DNA of 64,000 nt from Cycas panzhihuaensis. Its lineage: Eukaryota; Cycadophyta. The notes under the pieces were generated by a model, which was given only the letters and a program-made list of their open reading frames with translations, was not told the origin of the DNA and did no database searches. Where the stretch lies: assembly GCA_023213395.1 (NCBI GenBank), contig CM041465.1, positions 45,639,741-45,703,740 of the forward strand. Reading direction: 5' to 3'. The position numbers were made by a program, and so were the translations under genes. Within the stretch, counting starts at the first letter, position 1. Each line of letters begins with the position of its first letter. Below, one piece after another: positions 24,275-35,904 of this stretch.

Positions 24275-24529
24275 TGGCTCCCCTTCCTTGGAAAATAGCC
24301 AACTCATGTTTGGCTTAGAATTGGAGATAGGGGAAGTTTTGTTCTCCTTGTTTCCTACTAAACCACTTGGCCTTACTAGGCAATTGTCCTACTACTCCAA
24401 TCCTGAAAGATTCACGTGTCTTATGTCTTGTTTTGGTAGATTTTCTCTCCAATATACAATCTTCCTTGAGAGGCTCCTCACTTTCCAAATACAAGTCATC
24501 AACTGAAGGTAAAGTGAATTGGTCCTATT

Positions 24530-26180
24530 CCTCATCTATAATGGAGGGCTCAAAGAGTTTTAAGCATTTATCATTTACTACTAAATATATTTACATATAA
24601 GATAGAAGATTAAGTTGGAAAGCATTGCCACCTACTTTTCTCAAAATCTTGAATGGTCCATACCTTATAGGTTTGAGTTTCTTGCCTTCTCCTTTTAACC
24701 TCTCCTTGCTCAAGTATAACCATACTAAATCTCCTTCTTAAAAAGTACACTCTTGCCTATGCTTGTCATGTCTTTCCTTATACTTTTGTTGAGTCCTTAG
24801 AAGTTGATCATGTACTTCTTTGTGGACTCTCTGGATCTTCTCCAAGTATCTTAAAGCCTTATCATGATCCTCATTCTCTTTGACGGATACTTCCTTAGCT
24901 TGCATGGAAAACTCTAAGTCAAATGGAATTTGAGGCAAGTATCCTAAACAAACTTCAAAAGGTGCTTTAGAGTGTGATGCATGCATTACTCTATTAAATG
25001 CAAATTCTAGAAAAGTTAATGACTCATCCTAAGTCTTTGGATGCTTGGAATTGTATCCCCTCAATAAATGTACCAAAGTTCTATTCACTACTTCGGTTTG
25101 TCCATCTATTTGAGGATGGAAACTTGTACTCCTCTTCAATTTGGTATCCATCATCTCCCATAGTGACTTATAAAATGATGAAAGGAATCGTGTGTCCCAA
25201 TCTGAAATGATGGAAGAAGGCAAGCCAAAACTCTTCCATACATGCTCGAAGAATAACTCGCTGTTCTGCACTGTGATTGTCTTCTTACAAGGTATTAGAC
25301 ATATCATTTTACTAAACCTATCTACAACAACAAACAGATAATCGTATCCCTTCCTAGTCATGGGAAGTCCCCCTAAGAAATCAATGGAGATACTTTCCCA
25401 AGGTCTAGTGGGAATAGAAAGTGGTGTATACAATCCTAATTTTCTACAAGAAGGCTTAGAAGTATTACACATTACACATCCTTTTACATATTTTTTTATA
25501 TCATTTTACATTTTTGGCCATACAACATATCTTCTCAAGTTTGCTAAAGTCTTCTCTATACCAAAGTGACTAGCTACTTTATAAGTATGGGCTTCTCTAA
25601 GCCACTTGATCTTGTCTCCTTTTGATAGAACATAGAGCTGCTCCCCTTTGAAAAGTAGACCATCCTTCCAAGCAAGTTAGGAAGGTCTTCCTTCCGCTCT
25701 TTTCTCTAATTCTTCCTTCAAAGCTTCATCTTCATGGTACAAGTCTTTGTGCTCTTTATGATGCATTGGCTCCACCTGCAAACTTATAAGAGAACTATAA
25801 ACAAAAGTAGAAGAAGAAGTAGAACAAGGTGGTCTAAATAACATATCAACAATTTTGTTATTAGATCCCTTTTTGTACTTAATTATAATATTGAATTGTT
25901 ATAAATAACTCATCCACTTCATGTGTCTTGCTTGTTGTAATTTACTTTGGGTTTGTAAAAATTGAAGAGGCTTATGATCGGTATGAACTACAACCTCTTT
26001 TCCAAGTGAGTAGGACCTCTAATGCTTGCATGCTTGATGAAGTGTGAACATTTCTCAATCATATGTTGGGTAGTTTTTCACTTGAGGGGTGAAGACTTTC
26101 GAATGGTAACCAATAGGCTTCCCATCTTGAATAAGGATAGCTCCCATCGTATTTCCACTTACATCAACTTCTACTTCAAA
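24530..26180 (-). pseudogene. Gypsy-B RNase H and integrase region
   Basis: Reading leftward from 26180: RNase H (FEVEVDVSGNTMGAIL, KPIGYHSKVF, VVVHTDHKPLQFLQ), then a tether, the HHCC finger (HFGIEKTLANLRRY ... CVMCNTS), and the DDE core in the open frame 25029-25472. Catalytic residues are visible: Asp in SIDFLGGLP, Asp in SDWDTRF, and Glu in DGQTEVVNRT. The C-terminal part 24738-24986 (HSKAPFEVCLGYLP, KYKERHDKHRQ) continues into a G-D-L-V-type region near 24600-24730. Only a few stops interrupt it. The last segment before the polypurine tract is not recognised as a chromodomain. Confidence 0.9.
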
Positions 26181-26186
26181 AGGCCT

Positions 26187-26957
26187 TTATAAATTTGGCA
26201 TTGCCAAAACCAGTGCTTCACAAATTTTCTTCTTTAAAAGAAGAAAAGCGTCTTCCTCTTTGGAACCCCAAGTAAGCTTTTTACTAGATTTTATCAATCC
26301 ATGTAGAGGTGTTGTAACTTGTGAGAAATGAAGAATAAACTTTCTCAAGTATTGACAAGCTCCTAAAAAACTTCTCACCTCTGTGATGTTTGTTGGCCTA
26401 GGCCATTTGAGGATGGCTTGAGTCTTGAGTGGATCGATGCTCAACTTTCCTCCTCCAATCACAAAGCCTAAGAAGATCAAGTTCTCCTTGCCAAATTCAC
26501 ACTTCTTCACATTAAGCTTCAAATGATGCTTAGCCATAGTCTTTAAAACTTCTTCTATGTGCTGCAAATAGACAACAACAAAATTATCCAAGTAAGGCCT
26601 TAACATTTCATTCATTAGCCTCATGAATGTTACAAGAGCATTACACAATCCGAAAGGCATAACCATCCATTCAAAGAGTCCTTGCTTTATTTTGAAGGCC
26701 ATCTTCCATGTGTCCTCCTCCTTGACCCTAACTTGGTGATAAACGCTTTTCAAATCCAACTTAGTAAAATAACAAGTATGCTGAATTTGATCAAGCAAAT
26801 CATCTATGTGAGGCAAAAGGTAGCAATTTTTAATTGTAATTTTATTCAAAGCACGAAAGTTTATACACATTCTCCATCCTCCATCATTCTTAGGCACTAA
26901 GACAATTGGTGACCCACAAGGTGAACATGAAGGTCTTATGACCCCTTGATCAAGCAA
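26187..26957 (-). pseudogene. Gypsy-B reverse transcriptase, active-site segment deleted
   Basis: A 256-codon open frame. Motifs in order: VIRPSCSPCGSPIVLVPKND, WRMCINFRALNK, TKLDLKSVYHQVRV (first catalytic Asp region present), MPFGLCNALVTF, FVVVYL followed directly by QHIEEVL, then LKLNVKKCEF, FLGFVIGG and EVRSFLGACQYLRKFI. In Ty3/Gypsy RT the segment after VVYL is D-D-I-L-(I/V)-(Y/F)-S plus about seven residues. Here it is absent without a frame change, with the junction at about 26564/26565. Both metal-binding Asp residues are lost, so the protein cannot polymerise. Upstream continuation of the fingers domain lies at 26960-27130. Confidence 0.93.
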
Positions 26958-27290
26958 CTCCTCAACTTGCCTTTTTATCTCATTATTCTCTATAATGGAG
27001 TGCCTATAGAAAGCAATATTAAGTAATAGTGCATCTCCTACAAGAGTGATTTCATGCTCTATCTTTCTCTTTGGTGGTAGCTCATCAACATGTTGAAATA
27101 GAATATCATACCTTGTCTTTAACTCCTCAATTTGTTACATTTGTTTAGGTGATATAAGAAGAGTGTGAGTAGAAGGACCTTCTTCATCTCCTGGCTCTTC
27201 TTTTCTCCTTACCATTAAGATGATGAATTTACCACATGCATTGATCATCCTTTTTGCTTAAGTGGCTAAAATTAATTCTATCTTATCTAA

Positions 27291-27747
27291 CTACTTCTTT
27301 GTGGCCTTTATGATGAAGCCCTTGTTATCCTTCATCAACTGATACTTTCTCTCCCTTCGATAGAAGAGTGCATCTCGATCCCACAAGTAGGGACTCCCAA
27401 GCACAACATGGCATACATCTAATGGCACCACATCACATATTACTTCATCAACAAAATCATTAGTGATGGAAAATTTTAAGTGTACATTGCTTTGATATTT
27501 GTATTTCCACATCTTTATATATCCAACCAAGAGGATATGGGTGAGGGTGAGGAGTAGTTACCAACCCAATGCTCTTTACCAAACTTTCTGAGATCAAATT
27601 CTTTTGGCTCCCTAGATCTATAATGGCACCAATAATATCATTTCCTACTTGAAGCTTCAAGTGAAATAGTTCCTCCCTTGTAGCATCATCTCTATAATTT
27701 GTAAGTAGAGTAACCTTCTCTTCTTCTCCTTCACTTTGAATCTCCAC
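27291..27747 (-). pseudogene. Gypsy-B protease region
   Basis: The frame 27460-27747 contains KLQVGNDIIGAIIDLGSQKN followed by LISESLVKSIGL, the retropepsin-like core. The usual D-(T/S)-G-(S/A) is here D-L-G-S. A frameshift then leads to the frame from 27530 to 27291 with VPLDVCHVVLGSPYLWDRDA, the conserved C-terminal flap and LGxPWLxxxD-like motif. Confidence 0.85.
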
Positions 27748-28776
27748 CTAAGAAAGTAGTACTTTCCCTTTCTCCTTCTTTCTTAATTCCATATCCTTGA
27801 TATGCTTTGGCTTTAGCTCTAGATGTAACTTCCAATACTTTACTACAATATGACCACTAATATCACAATGCTCACAATAGTTAGAACTTTTAACAAAATT
27901 AGTTCTTTTCTTCTCTCCTTCTTGCCTTTTAGATAAGTGCAATTTAGGATTCTTTTCATACTTATTAGAAGTAAAAGTAGAATCTTTAGACATGAATGTA
28001 GATTTCTTGCTTTTACTTTCTATTACCATAGCCATTCTACTTACTTCTCCAATGGATTGAACCTTAAAAAACCTTAGTTCCTTCCTTATGTATTCATGTA
28101 ATCCTCCAATGAATTTCATAAGAGTGATATATTCATCCATATTAATACCAAGTAGCATGTCATGCCTAAAAAATAAAGAAGTATAGTCTTGGGCACATAC
28201 ACCTCTCCCTTGGTGTAAATATTGCCAAGTAACCCATTGGTCTTCCTCATGACCTATGGGGTAGTATTGCTTCTTTATTATTTTCTTAAAATCCATCCAT
28301 GAAAAAGCAGATACATCATGAGTCTTCAAATATGCATTCTACCATGTTGATACATATTTACACAACTTGAGCCTAACAAATGAAAGCTTTTGAGCATTAC
28401 TATAAGCATAAATTGTGAAGTAGATTTCAAGTTGATCTAACCAATGGTCCAACTTTTCAGCATTTACCTCTCCATCATACGTTGGAATATCCAACTTTGC
28501 CTCCACCTTGAAGGGTTGATGAGATGAAGTACACTTGCTTTTTTCAAATGAGTGCTTTAAGGTCTCCTCCTCTTCCTCTTTATGGTTGTGGTCATATGTG
28601 GATCCTCCTTCAACTTCCTTCTCTTTAACTTGACCCTTGATTAGAGGAGGAAGTTGGGTCATCATTTGCATCAAGGCTTCTACGTTCTTCTCAAACTTTT
28701 CAAATCTAATTTCTCCATCTTCTTTTTCAGCCATGGTGCTTGGATTCTTTCTTTGTCTTCGTGGTGATTGCAACAT
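27748..28776 (-). pseudogene. Gypsy-B gag
   Basis: The probable start is Met at 28733 (MAEKEDGEIRFEKFEKNVEA) within an open frame from 28776. The first frame ends at 28339 (AQKLSFVRLKLCKYVSTW). After one stop the second frame (28329-27748) continues with WMDFKKIIKKQYYPIGHEED, LHQGRGVCAQDYTSLFF and a zinc knuckle CEHCDISGHIVVKY, where the last Cys has become Tyr. A Lys-rich tail follows. Length and order match plant Ty3/Gypsy gag. The same gag type occurs in Gypsy-C at the left window edge. Confidence 0.92.
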
Positions 28777-28865
28777 AAGAAAAGCTTCACTTTTCTCTTT
28801 GTATCATTTCCTTGTTTGTACCATTAGGTCCCTATAACAAAGATCACATGCTCTAATACTAAAAT

Positions 28866-29734
28866 ATGATCCCCAAAATAGAGCTTAATTGGTGAAGAAG
28901 TTGATTATCAACCTTTTCTCCTTGAGATCCTGGGAGTTAGTGTAGAAATTTCAATAACATCAAAATAATAATGAGTCCACAAAAGGAAATTCTATACCAA
29001 ATCATTTATTCTTAACATTGCTCGAAAAAGTATGAGGAGTAGTATTTTTATTAAACTATAAAAATCTCCATTTAATGGTGGAGAAATCAACTAGCAAAAG
29101 AATGGTTAATTTACAAGGAATAAATGATACAATTATACCATAAGGGGGACTCCAACCCTCTAAAATGCTTCTCCAAGGATGCTTCCCAAGTCCAGTGCCT
29201 TTCACCTCCAAGAACCACCTCTCCAACCCGTAATAGGGCTTAATTTATAGAAAAAAACCAAAATTTCATGTTTAACAAGTGGCAATCATGCAAGTATAAC
29301 AACTAACCACCAAAATGCATGTTGTCCAAGTGGCCTTCATGCAATTCTTAAACATTGCAACTTGTAACTGACCTTAATGGACTCTAATTTAGATCAAATT
29401 TGGTACACTTATAGGAACACATGTCCCCTCTGCTTCCTCAAAATTTTAGCTCATTTGGATATCATTTGACTGTATTTTTATTCATTTAATGATAATATGT
29501 ATTTGTTATTTTTCTGCTACCCGTGGGATTAATTTTATGAAAAACAAGGTTTGAACTCTAATCAAATGATATTTTCTGAACCCCACATTTTGTACACATG
29601 TAGTGGGATGTGTCTTCTTCCTTTACACAAAATTTCATATAATTTTGATACCATTTGTTCATATCTCTTTCAGTTATTCCAATGCCTAGCATTTTTCTGC
29701 ATCCTATAAACATATGGTAGATCCTCTTGGATCA
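28866..29734 (-). repeat. 5' LTR of Gypsy-B (right)
   Basis: It begins TGATCCCCAAAATAGAGC and ends TTGGATCA. It is followed by TTAGC and then the Copia-A gag. Confidence 0.96.
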
Positions 29735-29739
29735 TTAGC

Positions 29740-30490
29740 TAACTTCAAAGCTAAGGATAACATTGTTTTATCCTTCTTCTACTTATCTATTGAAGACTAA
29801 GTGAACCAAAATATTGAAACTGCCTATATATTTGATGAGGTATGGACCATACTTTGTGCCCTCTATAAGAGAAAAGATGAATCCATATCCATAACCCTCA
29901 AAGTTTGCATATTTGTAATGCATTTTATTGGCAATGTTACAAACCACTTGATTAAAGTTAAAACCATTAGGAACCAACTTATAATTCTTAGTGAGTGAGC
30001 TTCAGACCAGGATTTAATCTCTAATATCATAAACACCCTATCCATTTAATCTCTAAAATCAAAAGAGTCAATCACATAGGCCTAGCTTCCAATAAGTTGC
30101 CCCTTATTATCATTAACTATCCCTAATTTACTAATAAGAAATGCCCTCATATCAACAAGAATGTCCACGCTCAATAAAGATATGAATATCAATAAGGAGG
30201 ACCATACCCCCCATAAGGAGTCCCTTTCCCATAACAAGGAGGCCCTATTTTACAACAAGGAGGCCCTATTCAATAGTAAGAAGGCCCTTACTATCCTTAA
30301 GGAGGGCCATCATTCCAACCACAAGGCCAATTTTACCAATAGAATTAAAATCTTAGATGCACTCAAGGCCAAAGGCCTTAGAATAGGTAACAGTTCCCTA
30401 ATAAGAATTAAAGGAACTAGTAGAACAATTAATAACAAGGAGGTAATATGGGAGACAATCATGATACCTCCTCCTATAACCTATTCTTTA
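29740..30490 (+). pseudogene. Copia-A gag, C-terminal segment with Gln/Gly/Pro-rich repeats
   Basis: After Gypsy-B the gag continues (ETAYIFDEVWTILCALYKRK; LIKVKTIRNQLIILSE). At 30170-30480 one frame reads short GGP-type repeats (GGPYPP, GVPFP, QGGPILQQGGPIQ, EGPYYP, GGPSFQPQGQFYQ) where many Gln positions are TAA or TAG. The pattern fits a Gln-rich gag tail whose CAA codons have turned to TAA by C-to-T change. The open frame 30161-30493 in another register is a shadow of this repeat. Confidence 0.75.
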
Positions 30491-30499
30491 TAGTACTTT

Positions 30500-33400
30500 C
30501 TTCTCAAATTAATGAGAATACTTAGCTCCTTGACTCAGGTACAATGAGACACATGATCAGTTTAGAAAATATATTGGAAGAAACCCACCATATTAGTACT
30601 TAAACTATCACATTTGGGAATAATTTGACTTATGATATGACCAAAATTAGTAGGGTGCTAATAGCACTCCAACATTAGGCATCACATTAATAATGTGTTC
30701 ATCGTACCTAGAATGAAGATGAACCTACTTTAGCTAAGGCATTTATAGAATCATAAATCATGGAACAGGTAAACTTGTGGCCATAAGACATGAAGATGGT
30801 GGCTTATATAAGTTAGATAGTGTCCCCCTTATCACCACTATAAAAAATAAATCCTATTCAATGGCCAACATAACTCAACTTAATAAGAGGAAAGATGTAC
30901 TTGTTAAAGAGTCCCTTTGTATTCAAGAACTAGGCGAATGCTCATATTAAAAGGATGTTATTACCTCAAACAGCACCAAGGACTATTTATGGTATCAATG
31001 CCTTGGTCATTTAAACATGTAAATCTTGAACCTTATGTTTAGGCTCCAAATGGTACATAGTCTACCAAAAATTAAGAGATATGGCAGCATATGTAAGGCA
31101 TGCCTTAAGGAAAAGTAGAAAAGTAAAAATTTTTCTTCCAAAAATATATAAAGAGCCTCACAACCATTAGAAGTGGCCTACTTAGATATCTGTGGGTCCA
31201 TGTCAACTTAATCACTCAATGGGAGCATGTATTTCATCACATTCATAGATGATTTCTTAAGAAAAATGTGGGTCTATATTCTTAATAAATAAGTACCAAG
31301 CCCTAGATAAATTCAAAGAGTTCAAAGTTGCTACTAAAAATGAAAGTGATCTGAGAATCAAGACCCTTAGATCCGATAATGATAGTGAGTATATCTCAAA
31401 CTAATTCAATAACTTTTGTAAGGAACATGGTATCTAATGCCAATTCTGAGCACCTCACACATCACAACAAAAAGTTATAACTAAAAGGATGAATCAGACA
31501 TTGGTAAACAAAAGGAAAGTTATGCTTAGTACTAAAAATCTTGCTACTAGATTTTGGGTTGATGCCATAACCACAATTACATACCTAACCAACATTAGTC
31601 CCATAAATATGATTAGGAATATTACTCCTGAAGAAGCTTGGTCAGGCCAAAATCCAACAATATAACACTTAAAGATTTTTGGATGCACATTGTACAAACC
31701 TATTCCAAAGGACAACAGAAAGAAGCTTGATGATAAGAGCCTACAATATATCTTCCTTGGCTATGTACCTAGTTGCAAAGCCTATAAAGTATTTGACATA
31801 ATTGGCAACCAAACTTACACAAAATAGGATGTAATATTTGCAGAAGATTCATATGACTTAACTCTACCTCAACCTCATATTATAGTAATAGAAGAAGTTG
31901 GTGCATCTTGAGTGACTCTTGGATAAATTCTAGAGCTATAAGTACTAGCCTTCTCCTACACTCCAATTCCTTTATTGATTCCAATAGCATCTACTTTAAC
32001 AACTCAAGCAAGCACAATATTACCACTAATTTTAGTTGATGACCTTTAGGTGGAAGCCACTAGCATTTAGCCACCTCCTAAGTGGGTATAACAACTATTA
32101 AAGGATGTTCCTCCTTCTCCCACAACTATAAAAAAGCCTTCCAAAATAAGACACTGCACAAATTTTACCTTAATTACATGTGTTCATGAAACACCTGATT
32201 CTTCCACATTTGAGGGAGATAGTCAAAGACCGAACATGTAATGTAGTTATGGATGAAGAAATAAATTACATCGTTAAAAATGACACTTGGGAGCTAACTG
32301 AATTACCATCTAAGAAGAAATTAATTGATTATAGACGAATATACAAGACAAAATTCCATATAGATGGCACCATAGAGTGTTGCAAAGCTTGTCTTATAAC
32401 AAGCAGTTTTAAATAATAGGAAGGGATTGATTATAATGAGCCCTTTACACCAATTGCCAGCATGACTACATTTTGTTTTGTGATGTCCTTAGCAGCCCAA
32501 TCAACTGGCCAGTTTACCAAATGGATGTGAAGAGCGCTTTCCTCAATGGAGAGCTCAAAGAAGAGGTTTTCTTGAAGTAACCTCCTAACTATGTTATTCT
32601 AGGATAAGAACGCTTAGTATGTAGACTCAAGAAATCCCTTTATAGACTTAAGTAGGCACCACTTGCCTGGCATGTGAAGATTGATGCCTTCCTTTAGGTT
32701 CGAGATAATTTAATCACAATCATTGTTCTCTATGTAGATGATATTACAATCACTAGAAATGGCATTAGTTGGCTTTAATTAGAATTGAAGAGTAACTTTG
32801 AGATGATAGATCTTGGGCTACTCCACTACTTCCTTGGAATTGAAGCTTGGCAAAAACCAAGACATGTCTTCATGACTCAAACAAAGTATACCAACGAGCT
32901 TTTAAAAAGATTCAGGATGACAGAATGCAAGTCAGTGCTAATTCCTATAGAGATAATAACCAAGCCAAACCTAGATGAACAAGGAAAGCCTTTTGTTTTT
33001 ACTTTATATTGGTAGTTAGTTGGGAGCTTTATCTATCTCACTCACACTCAACTAGACATCTCATATGCAATAAGGATCTACTCCAAGTATATGTCACAAC
33101 CCAAAAGCATCTCATTGGAAAGCTACTATAAGGATTCTTTAATATTTATATGACACACATTAATTTGGCCTTGAATACAACCAAATTGATTCCCATGTCT
33201 TAAAGGGACATACTGTTGCTGATTGGGCAAGTTATTAGGACACTCACCACTCAACTTTAGGCTATTACTTTAACATGAACTCAGTTGTAATCTTATGGAG
33301 CTGTAAGAAGTAACCAAATGTTATCCTTTTCCCTACCAAAGCAAAATACAAAGCAGTTGTCCCTACTACAACCGAGTTGATTTAGCTTAAAAGGATTATC

Positions 33401-33665
33401 GTCGAGCTTGGACTTCAACAACATGCACCCACCATCCTTTATTATGATAATTAAAGTGTATTAAAGATGATGAAGAATCTTGTATTTCATGCTACAACCA
33501 AGCACATTGAATTCCATCACCACTTCATCTAAGAGCATGTTTAAAATGGAAAAGTTGATCTTGTTTACCATCCAACTGAAGACCAGGATATGGACATTTT
33601 TACCAAAGCACTTAGCAAACTAATGTTTGAATGGTTTCAACCTGACCTTGACATCTGAAGAAATG
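30500..33665 (+). pseudogene. Copia-A pol (protease, integrase, RT, RNase H)
   Basis: Protease is at about 30525-30660 (LLDSGTMRHM, intact D-S-G). The integrase core is at about 31180-31700 (RIKTLRSDNDSEYIS; ATRFWVDAITTITYLTN; EEAWSGQNPTI) with its C-terminal motif KLDDKSLQYIFLGYVPSCKA. RT starts near 32200 (NDTWELTELPSKKKLID) and runs to about 33020 (LYVDDITITR near 32728, LGLLHYFLGIEAW). The RNase H end is at 33190-33665 (TKAKYKAVVPTTTELI, TTKHIEFHHHFI, DIFTKALSK). Many stops and frame changes are present. The YVDD box is intact although flanking sequence is damaged. Confidence 0.9.
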
Positions 33666-33685
33666 AAATCGCTATTAGGGGAGGG

Positions 33686-34074
33686 TGTTAAAACATTGTA
33701 ATATCAACTTCATTTCATGTAAATATATGTTTCTTATGTACATATTGTAATGTTAAGGTAGCCCTTATTGTAATTTAATATTATTGTATAAATTGGTCAG
33801 GTATGTGTCATTTACTACTTAATTAGCCTATTGTATCTCTCAAAATATTAGTGGGTTGCTTATAAGTTTAGCCTTACACCATTGTATTGTATATGGTATT
33901 GATGTCAATACAGAAGCTCTACTAAATTAGAGCCCTATGTGGTAACAAATTCACCTGTACTTTATTCATTTGAGTTACTCTTATATATTTAACTAGTTTC
34001 ATTGCATATTTCTATTATTTTTCTTGATATATTGATCAGAGCACATGATTTCTTAGATTCTGAAGTATTTAACA
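33686..34074 (+). repeat. 3' LTR of Copia-A
   Basis: It begins TGTTAAAACATTGTAATATC after the polypurine tract and ends GTATTTAACA. The TTAGG target duplication follows at 34075-34079. Confidence 0.95.
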
Positions 34075-35040
34075 TTAGGTAGCTAAAGGGCATTTATAAA
34101 ACATTATACTATACATGACATTACTAGTTCTAGATGGGCTATGGATGGACTTAAATATGGATCTTTTGTTAGGGTTGCCTAACACCCAATGAGGTGATAA
34201 TTATATTTTTGTTGTTGTTAACAAGTTTGTAAAAATGGCTTATTTTATTGTATTCTAAAAGACTACAATACAACTAAAATAATATATTTTTTTTTTAAAG
34301 AGGTTGTTAGGTTACATGGGGTGTCAAAGACCATCACTTCATATAAGGATACTAATTTTTTAAGTGACTTCTAGAAAACCTTATAGAAGAAGTTGGGAAC
34401 CAAGCTACAATTTAATAGTGCATACAACCTATAAACTAATAGGCAAACAAAAATAGTGAATAGGAGTTTAAGAAACTTATTAAGGTGTATTATTGGAGAG
34501 AAACCCAAGTAGTGGGATATAGTAATAGCATAGACTAAATTTAATTATAATAGTTCTATGAATAGAACTAATGGTAAGTCACAATTCTATATTATATATG
34601 ATAGGAATCTAAAGGGGGTATTATATTTGGCATAAATTTCCATTAAAGATAGGATCAATGATGATGTAAAACCCTTTTTTTAACACATACAAAAGGTGTA
34701 TAAAGAGGTGAGAAGAAAGTTATAAGATACTAATGATAAATATAAGATAACAACATATCTTAGTAGGAGAAATAAGGTATTTGTAGAGGGGGATTTGGTA
34801 ATCGTGTACTTGAGGAAGGACAAATTCCCTTAAGGCACATACAACAAATTGAAATATAAGAAGATAGTTCCTTATAAGATTGTGAGAAAAATTAATGGCA
34901 ATGCCTATGAGGTAAACTTGCCCCATGACCTTAGTATTTCACCTATTTTTTATGTTTTTAACTTATATTCTTTTCATGAAGGAGTAAATGAGGTAGAAGA
35001 TAAAGTAGAAAGGGTGAATTGGAGATAACAAATATCTAAG
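34075..35040 (+). pseudogene. Gypsy-A integrase, 3' segment
   Basis: It resumes the frame broken at 9478: VAKGHL, then LWMDLNMDLLLGLPNTQ (first Asp of the catalytic core) and GDNYIFVVVNKFVKMAYFI. Further on come degenerate core sequence, KVYKEVRRKL, NKVFVEGDLVIVYLRKDKFP and the C-terminal module YKIVRKINGNAYEVNLPHDL, the typical GPF/Y-like end of Ty3/Gypsy integrases, ending near FNLYSFHEGVNEVE. Stops are frequent. Confidence 0.88.
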
Positions 35041-35258
35041 AAATAAAGGAAAGAAATTAAGCAGGTATTGGATAAAAAAAATAGTTTACATAAGATAAGA
35101 TAAATATGATAGCCATTTAGTTTGACAGAAGGGGATTTAACAAGAGGATAATACTTAAATTTCTAAAAGTAAACTAAAGAAACTTAGCATGGATAAATGG
35201 AAATATTTTTAACACAGTAAGTTATAGGAGATGAGTTCTTTTTAAGTAAGGGTGAATG

Positions 35259-35900
35259 ATGTAGGAGCATCTACAAAATGTTGATTATTAGAAATAGTGT
35301 AAGTCAGTGCCATGTGAACGAAAGTATGGACTATTATATATGAAAATGATTGTCTCAAAAAGTTTCATAGGACATTAAGGAGTTCTATTATTTTCTAAGC
35401 TTTATAAATCAATTTTAGACCCAAAATATGTCATTTAGTTACTCAAAATTTTAGTTTAAATCTTTTTTCCTGCTCTAATTTTATAAAAATCCTAGTTTTT
35501 TTTCCTTAACTAGGAGATTAATTTTACTTTATTAGAGTTCTCATGGTGCTTGTAACATATTTAACTACCTGTTAGTCAATTTTTATATGATTTGGAATAC
35601 TTTAAAAAACTTACTAAAAATAGAAAGTTTTAGATCTAGGGGTTTTTTCACTACAAGCTAGTTTTCTAATTTCATAGGATGGTAGTTAAGATTTTTTCAT
35701 GGCCAAATACCATGAATTTATATACTTATGCATTGCTAAAAACTTTCAATTTTTAGTTTTTTGAAGTTTTAGAATAAAGAAAAGAGAAATTAGGAAAAGA
35801 AGTATTCTTGTGTTGTGAGTTTGGCTTTATTTTCTTTGAGATATATTATTCTACTTACATGCCTATGTTACTAAAGAGATCACCATCCCATCACCAATTA
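35259..35900 (+). repeat. Possible 3' LTR of Gypsy-A
   Basis: It starts TGATGTAGGAGCATC after a purine stretch (TAAGTAAGGGTGAA) just downstream of the integrase, and may end near CATCCCATCA. No 5' partner was found in the window, so the boundaries are tentative. Confidence 0.4.
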
Positions 35901-35904
35901 AAAG

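Larger units (their letters stand above)
23403..29734 (-). mobile_element. Gypsy-B: complete Ty3/Gypsy element
   Basis: LTRs are 872 bp (23403-24274) and 869 bp (28866-29734), both TGATCC...GGATCA, with a perfect TTAGC target duplication. The polypurine tract lies beside the left LTR (minus: CCAAGGAAGGGGAGCCA), and a decayed primer-binding site (GCTCTAATACT) lies at about 28851-28861. The order on the minus strand is gag, protease, RT, RNase H, integrase, which defines Ty3/Gypsy. LTR differences look mostly like transitions. The domain style suggests a plant chromovirus-type lineage, but no chromodomain was identified. It has inserted in the gag of Copia-A. The RT lacks its catalytic segment, so it is not autonomous. 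Confidence 0.96.
9479..34074 (+). mobile_element. Copia-A: Ty1/Copia element carrying further nested insertions
   Basis: LTRs at 9479-9866 (388 bp) and 33686-34074 (389 bp) start TGTYAAAACATT and end TTTAACA, with a perfect TTAGG target duplication. A decayed primer-binding site (TGGCGTTAGAGCT) starts at 9867 and a polypurine tract (TTAGGGGAGGG) precedes the 3' LTR. Without the inserted Copia-C block (10645-22079) and Gypsy-B (23403-29734), plus their target duplications, the element is about 6.8 kb. The order is leader 9880-10639 and 22085-23200, gag 23203-23402 and 29740-30480, then protease, integrase, RT and RNase H to 33660. All frames carry stops, so it cannot move by itself. It is inserted in Gypsy-A. 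Confidence 0.93.

Noticed and set aside
24288-24600. Plus-strand frames next to the Gypsy-B left LTR
   Set aside because: They are antisense to the 3' end of Gypsy-B pol and have no motif.
30161-30493. Open Lys/Asn/His-rich 110-codon frame as a gene
   Set aside because: It is an alternate register of the Gln/Gly/Pro-rich gag repeats of Copia-A.
17360-33665. Possible reassigned genetic code with TAA/TAG read as Gln
   Set aside because: Stops also replace Trp and Arg, Cys is often Tyr, frameshifts are common, and the LTR/TSD structure is that of decayed plant transposons. Deamination explains it.
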